From NCBI RefSeq assembly GCF_001702265.1, contig NZ_MAUE01000016.1, forward strand, positions 122,475-186,474: 64,000 nt of DNA, written 5' to 3'. A program made the translations under genes and the position numbers. Below the pieces are notes generated by a model. The model had not been told where the DNA came from and made no database searches. It was given only the letters and a program-made list of their open reading frames with translations. The stretch's first letter is position 1. Each line of letters begins with the position of its first letter. This stretch comes from Pseudomonas aylmerensis (GTDB taxonomy: Bacteria; Pseudomonadota; Gammaproteobacteria; Pseudomonadales; Pseudomonadaceae). Shown in pieces: positions 20,285 through 29,260 of this stretch.

Positions 20285-22506
20285 CAGAACGACGCCGTCA
20301 GGCTGGTGTACAAGGTGCGCCCGGACTGGTTGTAGGTCGCGGCGCCGGCGCCTTCGATGTTGTTCACACCCTGGGCATTGCCCTCGCGCCACAGGCGTTT
20401 GTCGAACACGTTGTCCACACCGGCGGTGAGGCTGAGGTTTTTTGTCAGGGCGTAGGTACCGCTCACCCCGGCAATCGCATACGGCGAGAGTTGGTTGTTG
20501 CTGGTGCCGGTCACGCGGTTGCCGTGGTAGTCGTATTTCTTCGGAGTCTGCTTGCCGTACCAGGCCACGCTCGCCTGCAGGGACAGGTCCTGGGTGGCCT
20601 GCCAATCGAGCATCGAATTGAGGGTGTACTTGGGCGTGACCGACAGCACATCACCGGTCTGTTTGTTTTTCGATTGGAGCATGTAGGTGAAGTTGTTGGT
20701 CCAGTTGACCTGCTCGCCCAGCGGCAGCGCAACGGTACCTTCCAGGCCTTCGACCAGCGCCTTGGGCACGTTCTCCCACTTGAAGATGCTCGCGCGGGCG
20801 GTGCTGCCAGTGCCGCCGGACGCCGTGCCGACCGGGGTCAGGCCGGACTCGATCTTGTTTTTGTAATCGTTACGAAAATACGTCAGGCCGGCGACCACGC
20901 CGTCATTGCGGTACTCCAGGCCCAGTTCCTTGTTGACGCTGGTTTCCGCCTCGAGGTCGGCATTGCCTTGCAGGTAACAACTGGTGGTCTGGCCATAGCA
21001 ACCCTGGCCGTTGCTGTACAGCAGATAGTTGGGGTTGAGCTGGTAGAGGTTCGGCGCCTTGTACGAACGGGCGATGCCGGCCTTCAAGGTCAACGTGTCG
21101 GTGAGTACCTGGGACAGGTTGAGCGACGGGCTCCAGTTGTCGCCGACGATGTTGTGGTGGTCCAGGCGCAGGCCCGGGGTCAGGCGGGTGCCGGGGCGCA
21201 GCTCGATGTTGTCTTCGGCGAACAGCGAAAAAATGCGCGACGCCGACGAGTCGCTGCGAGAGGTGCTCGACAAGCCAGGCACGCTGCCGCCGGCCGTGGT
21301 GGTTTGCAGGTTGGCATTCGGGTCGCCGAGCTTCTGTTCGACCCACTCGCTGCCGAGCGTCAGCACCTGGTCGACACCTGCGTGCAGCGGCAGGTTGACT
21401 TCACCGTGGGCGGTCAGGTCGCGCAGTTCGTTGGTGCTGAAACTGTTGGCGGAAAAGATCCCTTCCAAGCCACCGGCCAGGCCTTCATTGAGACGGCGGT
21501 TGCGAGTCTTTTCATACTGCACGTAGGCCAGGGTGCTGCCGAAATCCCATTCGCCGCGATGGGTCACGGCGTAGGTTTCACGGTAGAGAATATTGGTTTC
21601 ATGCCCCAGCATGTTCTTCACGGTGGCGTTGCTGTTGGTGTTCTGGGTATCGCCGGTATAGATATTGCCCTGGCGGCTGAAACCGGCCTCCAGGTCGAGG
21701 GTTTGCTCGGGAGTGATGTTCCAGCTGAGCAGGCCGTTGACGTCTTTGTTGCGCACCCCCTCGCGCCCCGCCGGCAGCGTGCCGACCTGGTTGCCGGTGC
21801 GCAGGGATTCATGCCCGCTGTTGATGTCGGCATCGTCGGCGTTGGTCTTGGCCACGTTGCCGTACACGCGGTAGCTGAGGGTGTCGGTGAGCGGGCCATT
21901 GAGGCCGAAGTTCATGCGCTCGGTCTCACCTTCGGCCGAGTGTTGGGCGAAGTTGTGGTAGATCGTTGCCGAGCCGTGCGTTTGCGTGCCCGGCTGCTTG
22001 GTGATGATATTCACCACGCCACCCGCCGCGCCGTTGCCATAACGCGCTGCCGCGGGGCCGCGAATGACTTCGATGCGCTCGACCTGATCGGCCGGTACCC
22101 AGTTGCTGTCGCCGCGGCTGTCACGCTCGCCACGCCAGCCATAGCGCACCGAATTGCGGCTGCCGACCGGCTTGCCGTCCACCAGGATCAGGGTGTTTTC
22201 CGGGCCCATGCCGCGAATGTCGATCTGGCGGTTGTTACCGCGCTGGCCGCTGCTGGAGTTGCCGGTGAGGTTGACGCCGGGCATGGTGCGGATGATGTCC
22301 GACAAGTCGTTGGCCGGTGGGCGTTTCTTGATGTCTTCAGCGGTGATGATCGACACACCGGGCATCTGCTTGATCTCTTCCTGCGCGGTACCCAATACGG
22401 TCTGGGTCGGCAGTTCCATCTGCGCAGGGGCTTCGGCCTCGGCGGCGAAACTGCTGACGGGCAACAGGCTGCAAATACTCACGGCAAGCAGGGACAAGCG
22501 GAACAT
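20284..22506 (-). CDS. pfeA: TonB-dependent ferric-catecholate receptor (PfeA/FepA-like)
   Basis: A 740-residue outer-membrane receptor, close to the length of FepA and PfeA. The signal peptide is MFRLSLLAVSICSLLPVSSFA. A TonB-box-like TVLGTAQEEIKQMPGVSII leads to a plug domain with the FepA-type segments DIIRTMPGVNLTG, RGNNRQIDIRGMGPENTLILVDGKPV and VERIEVIRGPAAARYGNGAAGGV, then a 22-stranded barrel ending SGRTLYTSLTASF with the terminal Phe. It is transcribed with the esterase. A Fur-like site 50-70 bp upstream and the adjacent PfeRS pair predict iron and siderophore control. Confidence 0.9.
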   Translation of the reverse strand: MFRLSLLAVSICSLLPVSSFAAEAEAPAQMELPTQTVLGTAQEEIKQMPGVSIITAEDIKKRPPANDLSDIIRTMPGVNLTGNSSSGQRGNNRQIDIRGMGPENTLILVDGKPVGSRNSVRYGWRGERDSRGDSNWVPADQVERIEVIRGPAAARYGNGAAGGVVNIITKQPGTQTHGSATIYHNFAQHSAEGETERMNFGLNGPLTDTLSYRVYGNVAKTNADDADINSGHESLRTGNQVGTLPAGREGVRNKDVNGLLSWNITPEQTLDLEAGFSRQGNIYTGDTQNTNSNATVKNMLGHETNILYRETYAVTHRGEWDFGSTLAYVQYEKTRNRRLNEGLAGGLEGIFSANSFSTNELRDLTAHGEVNLPLHAGVDQVLTLGSEWVEQKLGDPNANLQTTTAGGSVPGLSSTSRSDSSASRIFSLFAEDNIELRPGTRLTPGLRLDHHNIVGDNWSPSLNLSQVLTDTLTLKAGIARSYKAPNLYQLNPNYLLYSNGQGCYGQTTSCYLQGNADLEAETSVNKELGLEYRNDGVVAGLTYFRNDYKNKIESGLTPVGTASGGTGSTARASIFKWENVPKALVEGLEGTVALPLGEQVNWTNNFTYMLQSKNKQTGDVLSVTPKYTLNSMLDWQATQDLSLQASVAWYGKQTPKKYDYHGNRVTGTSNNQLSPYAIAGVSGTYALTKNLSLTAGVDNVFDKRLWREGNAQGVNNIEGAGAATYNQSGRTLYTSLTASF

Positions 22507-22557
22507 GCGGGGATCTCCAAGCGCAGCCCGACCGATAGCGGTGGGCCATCAAAGATC

Positions 22558-22576
22558 GCAGATGATAATCAGATGC
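22558..22576. promoter_or_regulatory. Fur-box-like site upstream of pfeA-like gene
   Basis: GCAGATGATAATCAGATGC matches 12 of 19 positions of GATAATGATAATCATTATC, including an unbroken ATGATAATCA core. It is placed 52-70 bp upstream of the receptor start. No transcription start was determined. Confidence 0.5.
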
Positions 22577-22602
22577 AATTGCGAGTAAAGAACATTAACT
22601 TT

Positions 22603-23946
22603 CTAAACATTTGCCGTGGGCAGGCGCAGATTCATGCGCAATCCCGAGGCCCCCTGGGTCGCCCACAGCTCGCCGCCCTGCAGTTCGATGGCACGCCGCG
22701 CGATGCTCAATCCCAGGCCAAAACCCGTGCCCACCGTGCCGTCCAGCCGCAGGTAGGCTTCAAAGATGCGCTGCAGATCGCCCTCGGCAACGCCTGGCCC
22801 CTGGTCTTCGATCACCAGCCACCAGCGGTCGCCATCCCGCTGGCCGCTCAGGCGAATCACGCCGTTGGGCGGTGAGTGGCGGATGGCGTTGCGCAGGATA
22901 TTTTCCACGGCCTGGGCAAAGCTGTTGAGGTGTACGTGCACCTGGCACGTACTGTCCAGCTCGCACACCAGCGCTTCGAGCGGCCAGCCGGTTTCGAAAT
23001 GCGCGTCCTGCACCAGCGCTTCCCAGACGGAGGCCACCACCACCGCTTCGGCTTCCAGGCGAGGTTTTTCGGTGTCGAGCCAGGCCAGGTTGAGGGAGTC
23101 GTCCACCAGCCGGCGCATCTCCTCCACTTCCCGTGACAGGCGTTGCTGCAACTGCTCGGGCGGCAGGCCGCTGTCACTGGCGATTTTCAAACGTGCCAGC
23201 GGCGTGCGGATTTCATGCGACAAGGTGCGCAGCAATTGCCGCTGCTGATTAATGCTCTGGCGCAGGCGCTCGGCCATGTGTTCATAGGCCCGGGCCAGTT
23301 CGCCGAGTTCATCCGGCCGGCGCGTCACGCTGCTGCTGGCCAGCGGTGCGAGGTCGCCGGCACTCAACGCGTTGGCGCGTTCGCGCAGTTCATTCAACGG
23401 CTGCACCAGATGGCGGTACAACACCAGCCCCAGTGCCAGCGCCAACAACGCCGGCACCAGGCCGTGGGTGAACACATGGGTCCACGGCGTGAGCCCTGGC
23501 GGCAACAGGCGTTCAGGCAATTGCATCACCAACCGCCCACGCTCGGGGTGCTCCGGGAAAGCCATGCTCACGTACGGCAATTCGTCTTCGAGGCGCTTGC
23601 TCATTGGCCAACTGAGCTTGCGCATGAACGTCAGGTGGCTGACCTGTTCGGCGCTCAACGGCGTGGTGCCCAGGCTTTGCAGGTAGTCATCCAGCACCGC
23701 CACCCAGGTGTGTTCGCGCTGCTGCAATGCCAGGCGCCAGCGCTCTACCGCCGCGGCGTCGCCAGTGGCTGCCACGCGCTCGGCCTCGGCCGCATAGGCA
23801 GCCAGGGCGATGCGGTCGGACGCCTCCAGGAAGTAGGTGTTGCGCTCCACCCGCAAGCCCCAATTCCACACCAGCCATACCAGCAGCAAACAGGCACACA
23901 CTTGCAGCAGCGCCATTTTCCACAGCAAGGGATGACGACGTTGCAT
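22603..23946 (-). CDS. pfeS: Sensor histidine kinase (PfeS-like)
   Basis: About 447 residues from ATG 23946, which overlaps the regulator's TGA (TGATG). Two membrane segments (about residues 9-29 and 160-180) enclose a periplasmic sensor of about 130 residues, followed by a HAMP domain (VLYRHLVQPLNELRERANALSAGDL). HisKA has the phospho-His in [16 protein letters not shown], and the HATPase shows NILRNAIRHSPP, EDQGPGV and GTGFGLGLSIARR. The arrangement regulator-sensor-receptor-esterase is that of the pfe locus, where the sensor responds to periplasmic ferric enterobactin. Confidence 0.85.
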   Translation of the reverse strand: MQRRHPLLWKMALLQVCACLLLVWLVWNWGLRVERNTYFLEASDRIALAAYAAEAERVAATGDAAAVERWRLALQQREHTWVAVLDDYLQSLGTTPLSAEQVSHLTFMRKLSWPMSKRLEDELPYVSMAFPEHPERGRLVMQLPERLLPPGLTPWTHVFTHGLVPALLALALGLVLYRHLVQPLNELRERANALSAGDLAPLASSSVTRRPDELGELARAYEHMAERLRQSINQQRQLLRTLSHEIRTPLARLKIASDSGLPPEQLQQRLSREVEEMRRLVDDSLNLAWLDTEKPRLEAEAVVVASVWEALVQDAHFETGWPLEALVCELDSTCQVHVHLNSFAQAVENILRNAIRHSPPNGVIRLSGQRDGDRWWLVIEDQGPGVAEGDLQRIFEAYLRLDGTVGTGFGLGLSIARRAIELQGGELWATQGASGLRMNLRLPTANV

Positions 23947-24722
23947 CAGGCGCCGTCGCACAACAGCACATAACCCTGATGGCGCACCGCGTCGATGCGG
24001 ATGCCCTGTACCTCGACGGCAGCCAGCTTGCGCCGCAGGTTGCACACGTGCACATCAAGGCCACGATCCAGGCGGGTGTATGGCCGGTGCAGCACATGCT
24101 GGTAGAGGAAGGCCTTGGTCAGTGCCTCGCCTGCGTGCTCATGCAGCGTGCACAACAGGCGGAATTCCGAAGAGGTCAGGCCGGCGGCGCGGCCGTCGAA
24201 GCTGACGTCCCGCGCCTGCGCGTCGAACGCCAGGGCGGAATGCCGCGAAGGCATCGACGGCGCCCGCGTGCCGCAATCGATCGCCACGCGCCGCAGCAAC
24301 GCGTCGATGCGCACATCCAGTTCGGCCAGGCTGAAGGGCTTGGGCAGGTAGTCATCGGCGCCTTGGCTGAAGCCGGTGATGCGATCCTGCTCGGCGCCCA
24401 GGGCCGACATCAGGATCACCGGCGTACCGCGCTCCTGGCGCAGCCGCGCCAGGATATTCAAGCCACTTTCACTCGGCAGCATGATGTCCAGCAGGATCAA
24501 TTCCACCGGTGCCTGCAGCGCCAGGTCCAGGCCCTGGCCACCGCAATGGGCGCTGTTCAAGGCAAAGCCGCGCCGGCTGAGATGGTTGCTCAGGTGCGTG
24601 CACAGCTCGACGTCATCCTCGATGATCAGGATGCGCGGGCTGGGGGATAAAGACGGGGCCAGATGATAAGTATTCACAATTACGTCAGTTTCGCATTCGA
24701 CGAAACATTTCGCAATGTTCAT
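23946..24722 (-). CDS. pfeR: OmpR/PhoB-family response regulator (PfeR-like)
   Basis: Up to 258 residues: a receiver (ILIIEDDVELCTHLS, phospho-Asp in LILLDIMLPSESG, Lys in YLPKPF) and a C-terminal winged helix (LTSSEFRLLCTLHEHAG, RGLDVHVCNLRRKL). The ATG at 24722 overlaps the dipeptidase stop. A GTG at 24677 is an alternative start that removes 15 residues not needed for the fold and leaves an AT-rich stretch (24661-24720) free as promoter. I favour neither strongly. The overlap means read-through from the upstream operon could raise PfeR. Confidence 0.85.
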   Translation of the reverse strand: MNIAKCFVECETDVIVNTYHLAPSLSPSPRILIIEDDVELCTHLSNHLSRRGFALNSAHCGGQGLDLALQAPVELILLDIMLPSESGLNILARLRQERGTPVILMSALGAEQDRITGFSQGADDYLPKPFSLAELDVRIDALLRRVAIDCGTRAPSMPSRHSALAFDAQARDVSFDGRAAGLTSSEFRLLCTLHEHAGEALTKAFLYQHVLHRPYTRLDRGLDVHVCNLRRKLAAVEVQGIRIDAVRHQGYVLLCDGA

Positions 24723-25942
24723 TCACCTCGGCACTGTCCCTCAGCCTGCAATTGACGCCCCTGCGCTTGCGCCCGGCCCACCAGGCGCAGCAAGTTACCG
24801 CTCCAGATGTTGCCGATATCCGCCTCGCTGTACCCGGCCTGCAGCAACGCTTCGGTGATCTTCGGCAACTGGCTGACATCCTCCAGACCCCGCACCCCGC
24901 CACCGCCGTCCCAGTCCGCGCCGATCCCTACGTGCAGCGGCCCGACCTGCTCCAGCGCGTGCAGCAGATGGCGCATGAAGTCGGCAAAAGTCGCCTGGGG
25001 GTTGGGATAACGCTGCTGCACGTCGAGGATCTGCGCCGACAGCGCCTGGAACTGCGCCGGCTGCAGCGCCGGCATCAGGCGCAAGCGCTCGAACAGCGGC
25101 TTGAGCGCCTTGTCACGCTGGGGATTGGGCGGCTGCGCGATCAGGTAGCTGCCATAGGTATTGACCTGAATCACCCCGCCACTCGCCGCCAGGCGACGCA
25201 TGCGCGCGTCGTCGAGGTTGCGCGGGTGCGGGTTGATCGCGCGGCTGCTGGAATGCGAGACGATGATCGGCGCGCGCGACAAGGCGAGCATCTGGTCGAA
25301 CGCCTGGTCGGACGCATGTGAGGCATCCAGCAGCACGCCCAGGCAATTGGCGCGCTGCACCAGGTCGCGCCCGACCGGGCTCAGGCCGTGCCATTGGGGA
25401 ATGGCGGTGGCCGAATCCGCGACTCGATTGTTGGCGCTGTGCACCAGGCCAAGCATGCGCAGGCCGAGGCGCTGATAAGTCGCCAACAGCCGTGGGTCGG
25501 CAGCCAGGGGCTCGGCGTTTTCCATGCTGATAAACACCACACGCTTGCCCTCGTCAGCCAGGCGTGGCGCATCCTGCGGCTGCAACGCCAGGCCGAATTG
25601 CGCCGGGTAGCGCGCCACCATGTCGCGAATACGCGTCAGGGTCGCCAGGCCTTGGTCGGCGGCCCGTGCCACGCCGGCTTCATCGTCGCTGCCCTGGGGC
25701 GTGTACACCGCCCAGAAACCGCCGTCGAGACCGCCTTCGACCATGCGCGGCAGGTCGACCTGGGACAAGTCTTCACGGCCATGCCGCTGCAAAATACTCC
25801 AGCCCGGGCGCGACAATTGCCGAGGCGTATCCAGGTGGCTGTCGAGCACCAGCAAGCGCTCATGCAGCGCACGCGCCTGGGGGCTGACCTCGGCGTACGC
25901 CGGCACAATCGCCAGGCTCAGCAGCAGTGCGAGCAACCTCAT
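24719..25942 (-). CDS. Membrane dipeptidase (peptidase family M19)
   Basis: A 407-residue renal-dipeptidase-type zinc hydrolase. The signal peptide is MRLLALLLSLAIVPAYA, so it is periplasmic. The HxD metal motif is at VLDSHLDTP, a Glu ligand lies in VVFISMENAEPL, and the family stretches LGLVHSANN, LLDASHASDQAFDQ, PIIVSHSSSRAI, HPRNLDD and GADWDGGG follow. The family cleaves dipeptides, often with a D or dehydro C-terminal residue. It is the last gene of the operon read from 34.7 kb and overlaps the MmgE/PrpD gene by 4 bp (ATGA), so it probably processes the imported substrate or a conjugate of it. Confidence 0.88.
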   Translation of the reverse strand: MRLLALLLSLAIVPAYAEVSPQARALHERLLVLDSHLDTPRQLSRPGWSILQRHGREDLSQVDLPRMVEGGLDGGFWAVYTPQGSDDEAGVARAADQGLATLTRIRDMVARYPAQFGLALQPQDAPRLADEGKRVVFISMENAEPLAADPRLLATYQRLGLRMLGLVHSANNRVADSATAIPQWHGLSPVGRDLVQRANCLGVLLDASHASDQAFDQMLALSRAPIIVSHSSSRAINPHPRNLDDARMRRLAASGGVIQVNTYGSYLIAQPPNPQRDKALKPLFERLRLMPALQPAQFQALSAQILDVQQRYPNPQATFADFMRHLLHALEQVGPLHVGIGADWDGGGGVRGLEDVSQLPKITEALLQAGYSEADIGNIWSGNLLRLVGRAQAQGRQLQAEGQCRGE

Positions 25943-27303
25943 GGGCCGATCCCGAACAAGCGCTCGGCCTGCAGCGGCGCCGTCACCAGCGCCTGCAGGG
26001 TCGCCAGCAACGGGCCGTCACACAGCGCGTGCAACTTGGCGTGCAACAAACCATCGCGGCCGGCCGCATCCAGCGCGGCATCCGGCCCGTCATAGGCCAA
26101 CTCGACCGACTCGCCGGTCAACGCGTGCACACTCAAGGCCGCAGGAAATCCTCCGCTGCGCGCTTGGCGCTGGTCCATCTCGGCACTCGCTTCAATATGC
26201 ACACGCGCCATGAACGCCAGCACCTGCGGATCGGCAAGCGCCTCGCCCTCGAAGTCTTCCAGCGCGGCGCGCCCGCGGACAAAGGCGCTGGCCACCACAT
26301 ACGGCAAGCTGAAACGCGCGGCCAGGTCATTGTCGATCGCCCGGGTCGACAGCGACCGCGCACTGCCGGCGTTGACCCGCACCACCACGCTCACCACCTG
26401 CCCCGCCGGCACCTGCTGACGCAGTTCCAGCGCCAGGCGAATCGCCGTCTGGCAACCAAAACAGGCGGGATACGGTTTGATCGCGAAGCTGTCGAGGTGC
26501 TTCTCCAGCGGATCGGCGGATAAAAACCCATCCTGTGCGGTATCGAATCCAAAGCTGGCCAGCCAGCCGTGCTCGCCGGTCAGGAACGCCGCCGGCCCGG
26601 TGGCGCCCGCCTGGGCGAGCAACACCGACTGCACTGCGTGCTGGGCGGAAAACCCCACGGCCAGGTCCTTGTCCTGGCTGTAACTGCCCACCGTCGGCGA
26701 CAGCGCCGACAGCAACCCGGCACTCAGGGCGCTGGCGGCAATGGCGGTGCCGTGACAGGCGCGGTCAAGGTCGTCATCGAGCAACGCCGAACCACCCAGC
26801 GCCGCGGCCACCGGTGCGATCAGCGAGGTGGTACGAAACCCCGCCTGCGCCGTGCGGTGGCCACGTCCCAGGGCCTCGGCCAGGGAAATATTGGCCGCGA
26901 AGGCGATCCACAGCGCCCGCAGCAAGCGCTCGCCGACCACGCCATGCTGTTCGGCCAGCGCCAGAATCGCCGGGATGATCACCACGGCGGCGTGCCCGTT
27001 GTTACGCGGGTTGATCAACACCTCCTGGAAGTCCAGCGCCTCGGCGGCGGTGCCATTGAGCAGCGCGGCGCGCGCGGGGTCGGTGCGCAGCGTCGCGCCC
27101 CACACCGAGCAACCGGCGGCGACCGGCTGCGCCAGGGCACTGTCGATGCGGGTGCCGCCCACTTGATGGCGCCTCGCGTACGCGGCGATCGCCACGGTGT
27201 CGGCGAGCAGCCGCCCGAGCGCACGCGAGACCGCGTCGGGGATGGGAGCCTCAAGCAATAGCAGATGTCGTGCGACCCACTGCCGGTCTATCGTCGTTGC
27301 CAC
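25939..27303 (-). CDS. MmgE/PrpD-family protein
   Basis: A 454-residue MmgE/PrpD-type protein starting at GTG 27303. Visible marks are FINPRNNGHAAVVIIPAILALAE, GRGHRTAQAGFRTTSLIAPVAAA and the conserved FAIKPYPACFGCQTAIRLAL. The family includes 2-methylcitrate dehydratase (PrpD) and cis-aconitate decarboxylase, enzymes that dehydrate or decarboxylate polycarboxylic acids. No prpB, prpC or acnD is nearby, so it is not the methylcitrate pathway. It sits third from the end of an eight-gene operon, 2 bp from the SDR gene, and likely acts on an intermediate of the imported compound. Confidence 0.82.
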   Translation of the reverse strand: MATTIDRQWVARHLLLLEAPIPDAVSRALGRLLADTVAIAAYARRHQVGGTRIDSALAQPVAAGCSVWGATLRTDPARAALLNGTAAEALDFQEVLINPRNNGHAAVVIIPAILALAEQHGVVGERLLRALWIAFAANISLAEALGRGHRTAQAGFRTTSLIAPVAAALGGSALLDDDLDRACHGTAIAASALSAGLLSALSPTVGSYSQDKDLAVGFSAQHAVQSVLLAQAGATGPAAFLTGEHGWLASFGFDTAQDGFLSADPLEKHLDSFAIKPYPACFGCQTAIRLALELRQQVPAGQVVSVVVRVNAGSARSLSTRAIDNDLAARFSLPYVVASAFVRGRAALEDFEGEALADPQVLAFMARVHIEASAEMDQRQARSGGFPAALSVHALTGESVELAYDGPDAALDAAGRDGLLHAKLHALCDGPLLATLQALVTAPLQAERLFGIGP

Positions 27304-27305
27304 GG

Positions 27306-28019
27306 TTATTGAACCCCTTGCGCCATGATGCCGCCATCGATCACGAAGTCCGTGCCGTTGGCGTACTGAAAAGCCGGCCCGGTAAGGGCGACGATGGCCT
27401 GCGCCATTTCCCGGGGTTCGGCGAGCCGGCCCAGGGGAATGCTGGCCAGAAGATGTTGCTCATCCAGGCGCCCGGCCTCGATGGCGCTTGCGACCATGTG
27501 CGTGCGGGTGTAGCCGGGGCTCACGGAGATCGCGCGCACCGAGGCCGCGGCGAAATCCAGTGCCAGCACCTCGGTCATTGCCACCACGCCGGCCTTGGCG
27601 GCGGCGTAGCTGGCCCGGCCGGGGCCGGAACGGTGAGCGATGAATGAAGCGATGTTGACGATCAACCCGGCGCCCGACGCCGCCAATGCTGGAAACACCG
27701 CCTGGCAGCTGTAAAACGCGCCGCTGAGATTGGTCTGCAGCACCGCCTGCCAATCTTCGGCGCGCATATCGATGGCCGACGCGCGGCGCGCGATACCGGC
27801 GCAGGTCACCAACACGTCCAGGCGCTGCAAGCCTTCGGCGGCGCGCTGGAGGGCGGCCGGGTCACGCACATCCACGGCGGTGATGGGAAACCCGGCCTGC
27901 GGATTCGGCGCCAGGTCCCAGCCGATCACTTCGGCGCCCTGCTCCTGGAATACCTGGGCCACGGCCAGGCCGATGCCACTGCCGGCACCGGTGATCAACA
28001 CACGTCTTGAAGGGCTCAT
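27306..28019 (-). CDS. Short-chain dehydrogenase/reductase
   Basis: A 237-residue classical SDR. It has the NAD(P)-binding TGAGSGIG near residue 11, an Asp at the end of beta-2 (EVIGWDL) that favours NAD, the CAG motif (LVTCAGIA), the catalytic Ser in VNIASFI, Tyr and Lys in ASYAAAKAG, and the VSPGYTRTHM segment. It would oxidise a hydroxyl to a ketone or the reverse. Its start overlaps the FAD oxidoreductase stop by 4 bp. Confidence 0.88.
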   Translation of the reverse strand: MSPSRRVLITGAGSGIGLAVAQVFQEQGAEVIGWDLAPNPQAGFPITAVDVRDPAALQRAAEGLQRLDVLVTCAGIARRASAIDMRAEDWQAVLQTNLSGAFYSCQAVFPALAASGAGLIVNIASFIAHRSGPGRASYAAAKAGVVAMTEVLALDFAAASVRAISVSPGYTRTHMVASAIEAGRLDEQHLLASIPLGRLAEPREMAQAIVALTGPAFQYANGTDFVIDGGIMAQGVQ

Positions 28020-29260
28020 AGCAAGGCGCCTTGTTCAATTAACACACGTTTCACCGCATCGAACCCGATGCGCTGCGCCAGCCGACTGGACAGCGCGGCC
28101 GACACGCCCGCTGCATGCCCGGTGGCAAAACTGGTGCCCATCACCCGCACGGAGCCGAAGGCGATGTCGTCGGCACCAATCGAGCTGCCGGCCAGCCACA
28201 GGTTGTCGCTGCCTTCGGGAATCAGTGCACCAAACGGCACATGGAACCAGCCGTGGTGCGGGATGGCGCGGTACTCTGTAACGCCGGACTGCGGGTGCAA
28301 CTCACAAGGCCAGCCGGAACGGGCGATGCCATTCGAGCGTTGGCGTGCACTCAGCGCGTCGTCGGCCACCACGTCCTGCTGGGAGATCACGCAGCGGGTG
28401 GAGCGGATGCCCAGTTGCGGCCCGCTGGTTTCCAGGATCGCCTGGGCGAACCCCGGCACGGTGCGGCGCAACGATTCGAGGTAGTCATGGGCGATTGTGC
28501 GGGCTTCGATTTCGGCACGGGTCAGGTAGTGCGCGTCGGTGTTGACCAGGTCGACATCGATCATCATCGCCCAGTAGCTGCCCGACCACGGCAACGGCAC
28601 GAAGTAACCGCCATTGTTGCGCGCCAGGTGCCGCCGTGTGCGCCGTTGGTAGTCGATGACGGCCGCTTGCAGGGCCTCGCGGTCCGGCGCATGCCCGGGC
28701 TCGACATTGCCGATGCGCACGGTCAGGGTCGCGGCCTGCAGGCGTGGGCGCAGGCTGTGCGGGGCGATCATCGCCGCCACATTCGCGTTGCCGGTGGCAT
28801 CCACCACACTGCCGACCTCGAGGCGCAGGCTGCCTTCGGGATGGCTGCACAGCAAGGCGTCGATATGGCCGTTCTTGCCTTCGGTAGCGATGACACGGCA
28901 ATGCAGCAGCGGCGTGATGCCGGCGTTCAGCACCAGGCGATCGAGCACGGTCTTCAGGCGTTCGGGGTCGAGCAGGATGATCCAGTTACCCGAGCTTTGC
29001 AGCACCGGTTCCACCGAATGCCCGAACGCCTGCAGGGCGTCCAGCACCCGCTGCCCCATGCCGGCCACGACCCGCTCCGGCGTCGGGCCGCTGGTGAGGA
29101 AGCCACAGTAAGACTGCACCCCGGAGATGGTCGCAGTGCCGCCGAAGAAACCATAGTCCTCGATCAACACCACGCGCCGCCCACACTCGGCCGCTGCGAG
29201 CGCTGCGGCAATCCCGGCCGCGCCACCGCCGACGACGGCCACGTCATAAAAGGCGCTCAT
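28016..29260 (-). CDS. FAD-dependent oxidoreductase
   Basis: A 414-residue flavoprotein of the FAD_oxidored type. The N-terminal dinucleotide-binding motif is DVAVVGGGAAGIAAALAA followed by VVLIEDYGFFGGTAT, and a C-terminal NLWLAGSSIGADDIAFGSVRVMGTSFATGHAAGVSAAL stretch completes FAD binding. There is no signal peptide. Such enzymes oxidise amines or hydroxy acids; the substrate is not predictable. The gene overlaps both neighbours by 4 bp. Confidence 0.85.
   Translation of the reverse strand: MSAFYDVAVVGGGAAGIAAALAAAECGRRVVLIEDYGFFGGTATISGVQSYCGFLTSGPTPERVVAGMGQRVLDALQAFGHSVEPVLQSSGNWIILLDPERLKTVLDRLVLNAGITPLLHCRVIATEGKNGHIDALLCSHPEGSLRLEVGSVVDATGNANVAAMIAPHSLRPRLQAATLTVRIGNVEPGHAPDREALQAAVIDYQRRTRRHLARNNGGYFVPLPWSGSYWAMMIDVDLVNTDAHYLTRAEIEARTIAHDYLESLRRTVPGFAQAILETSGPQLGIRSTRCVISQQDVVADDALSARQRSNGIARSGWPCELHPQSGVTEYRAIPHHGWFHVPFGALIPEGSDNLWLAGSSIGADDIAFGSVRVMGTSFATGHAAGVSAALSSRLAQRIGFDAVKRVLIEQGALL

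Noticed and set aside
20203..22875. An 890-residue open frame antisense to the PfeA-like receptor
   Set aside because: Shadow of the receptor gene with low-complexity composition and no domain.
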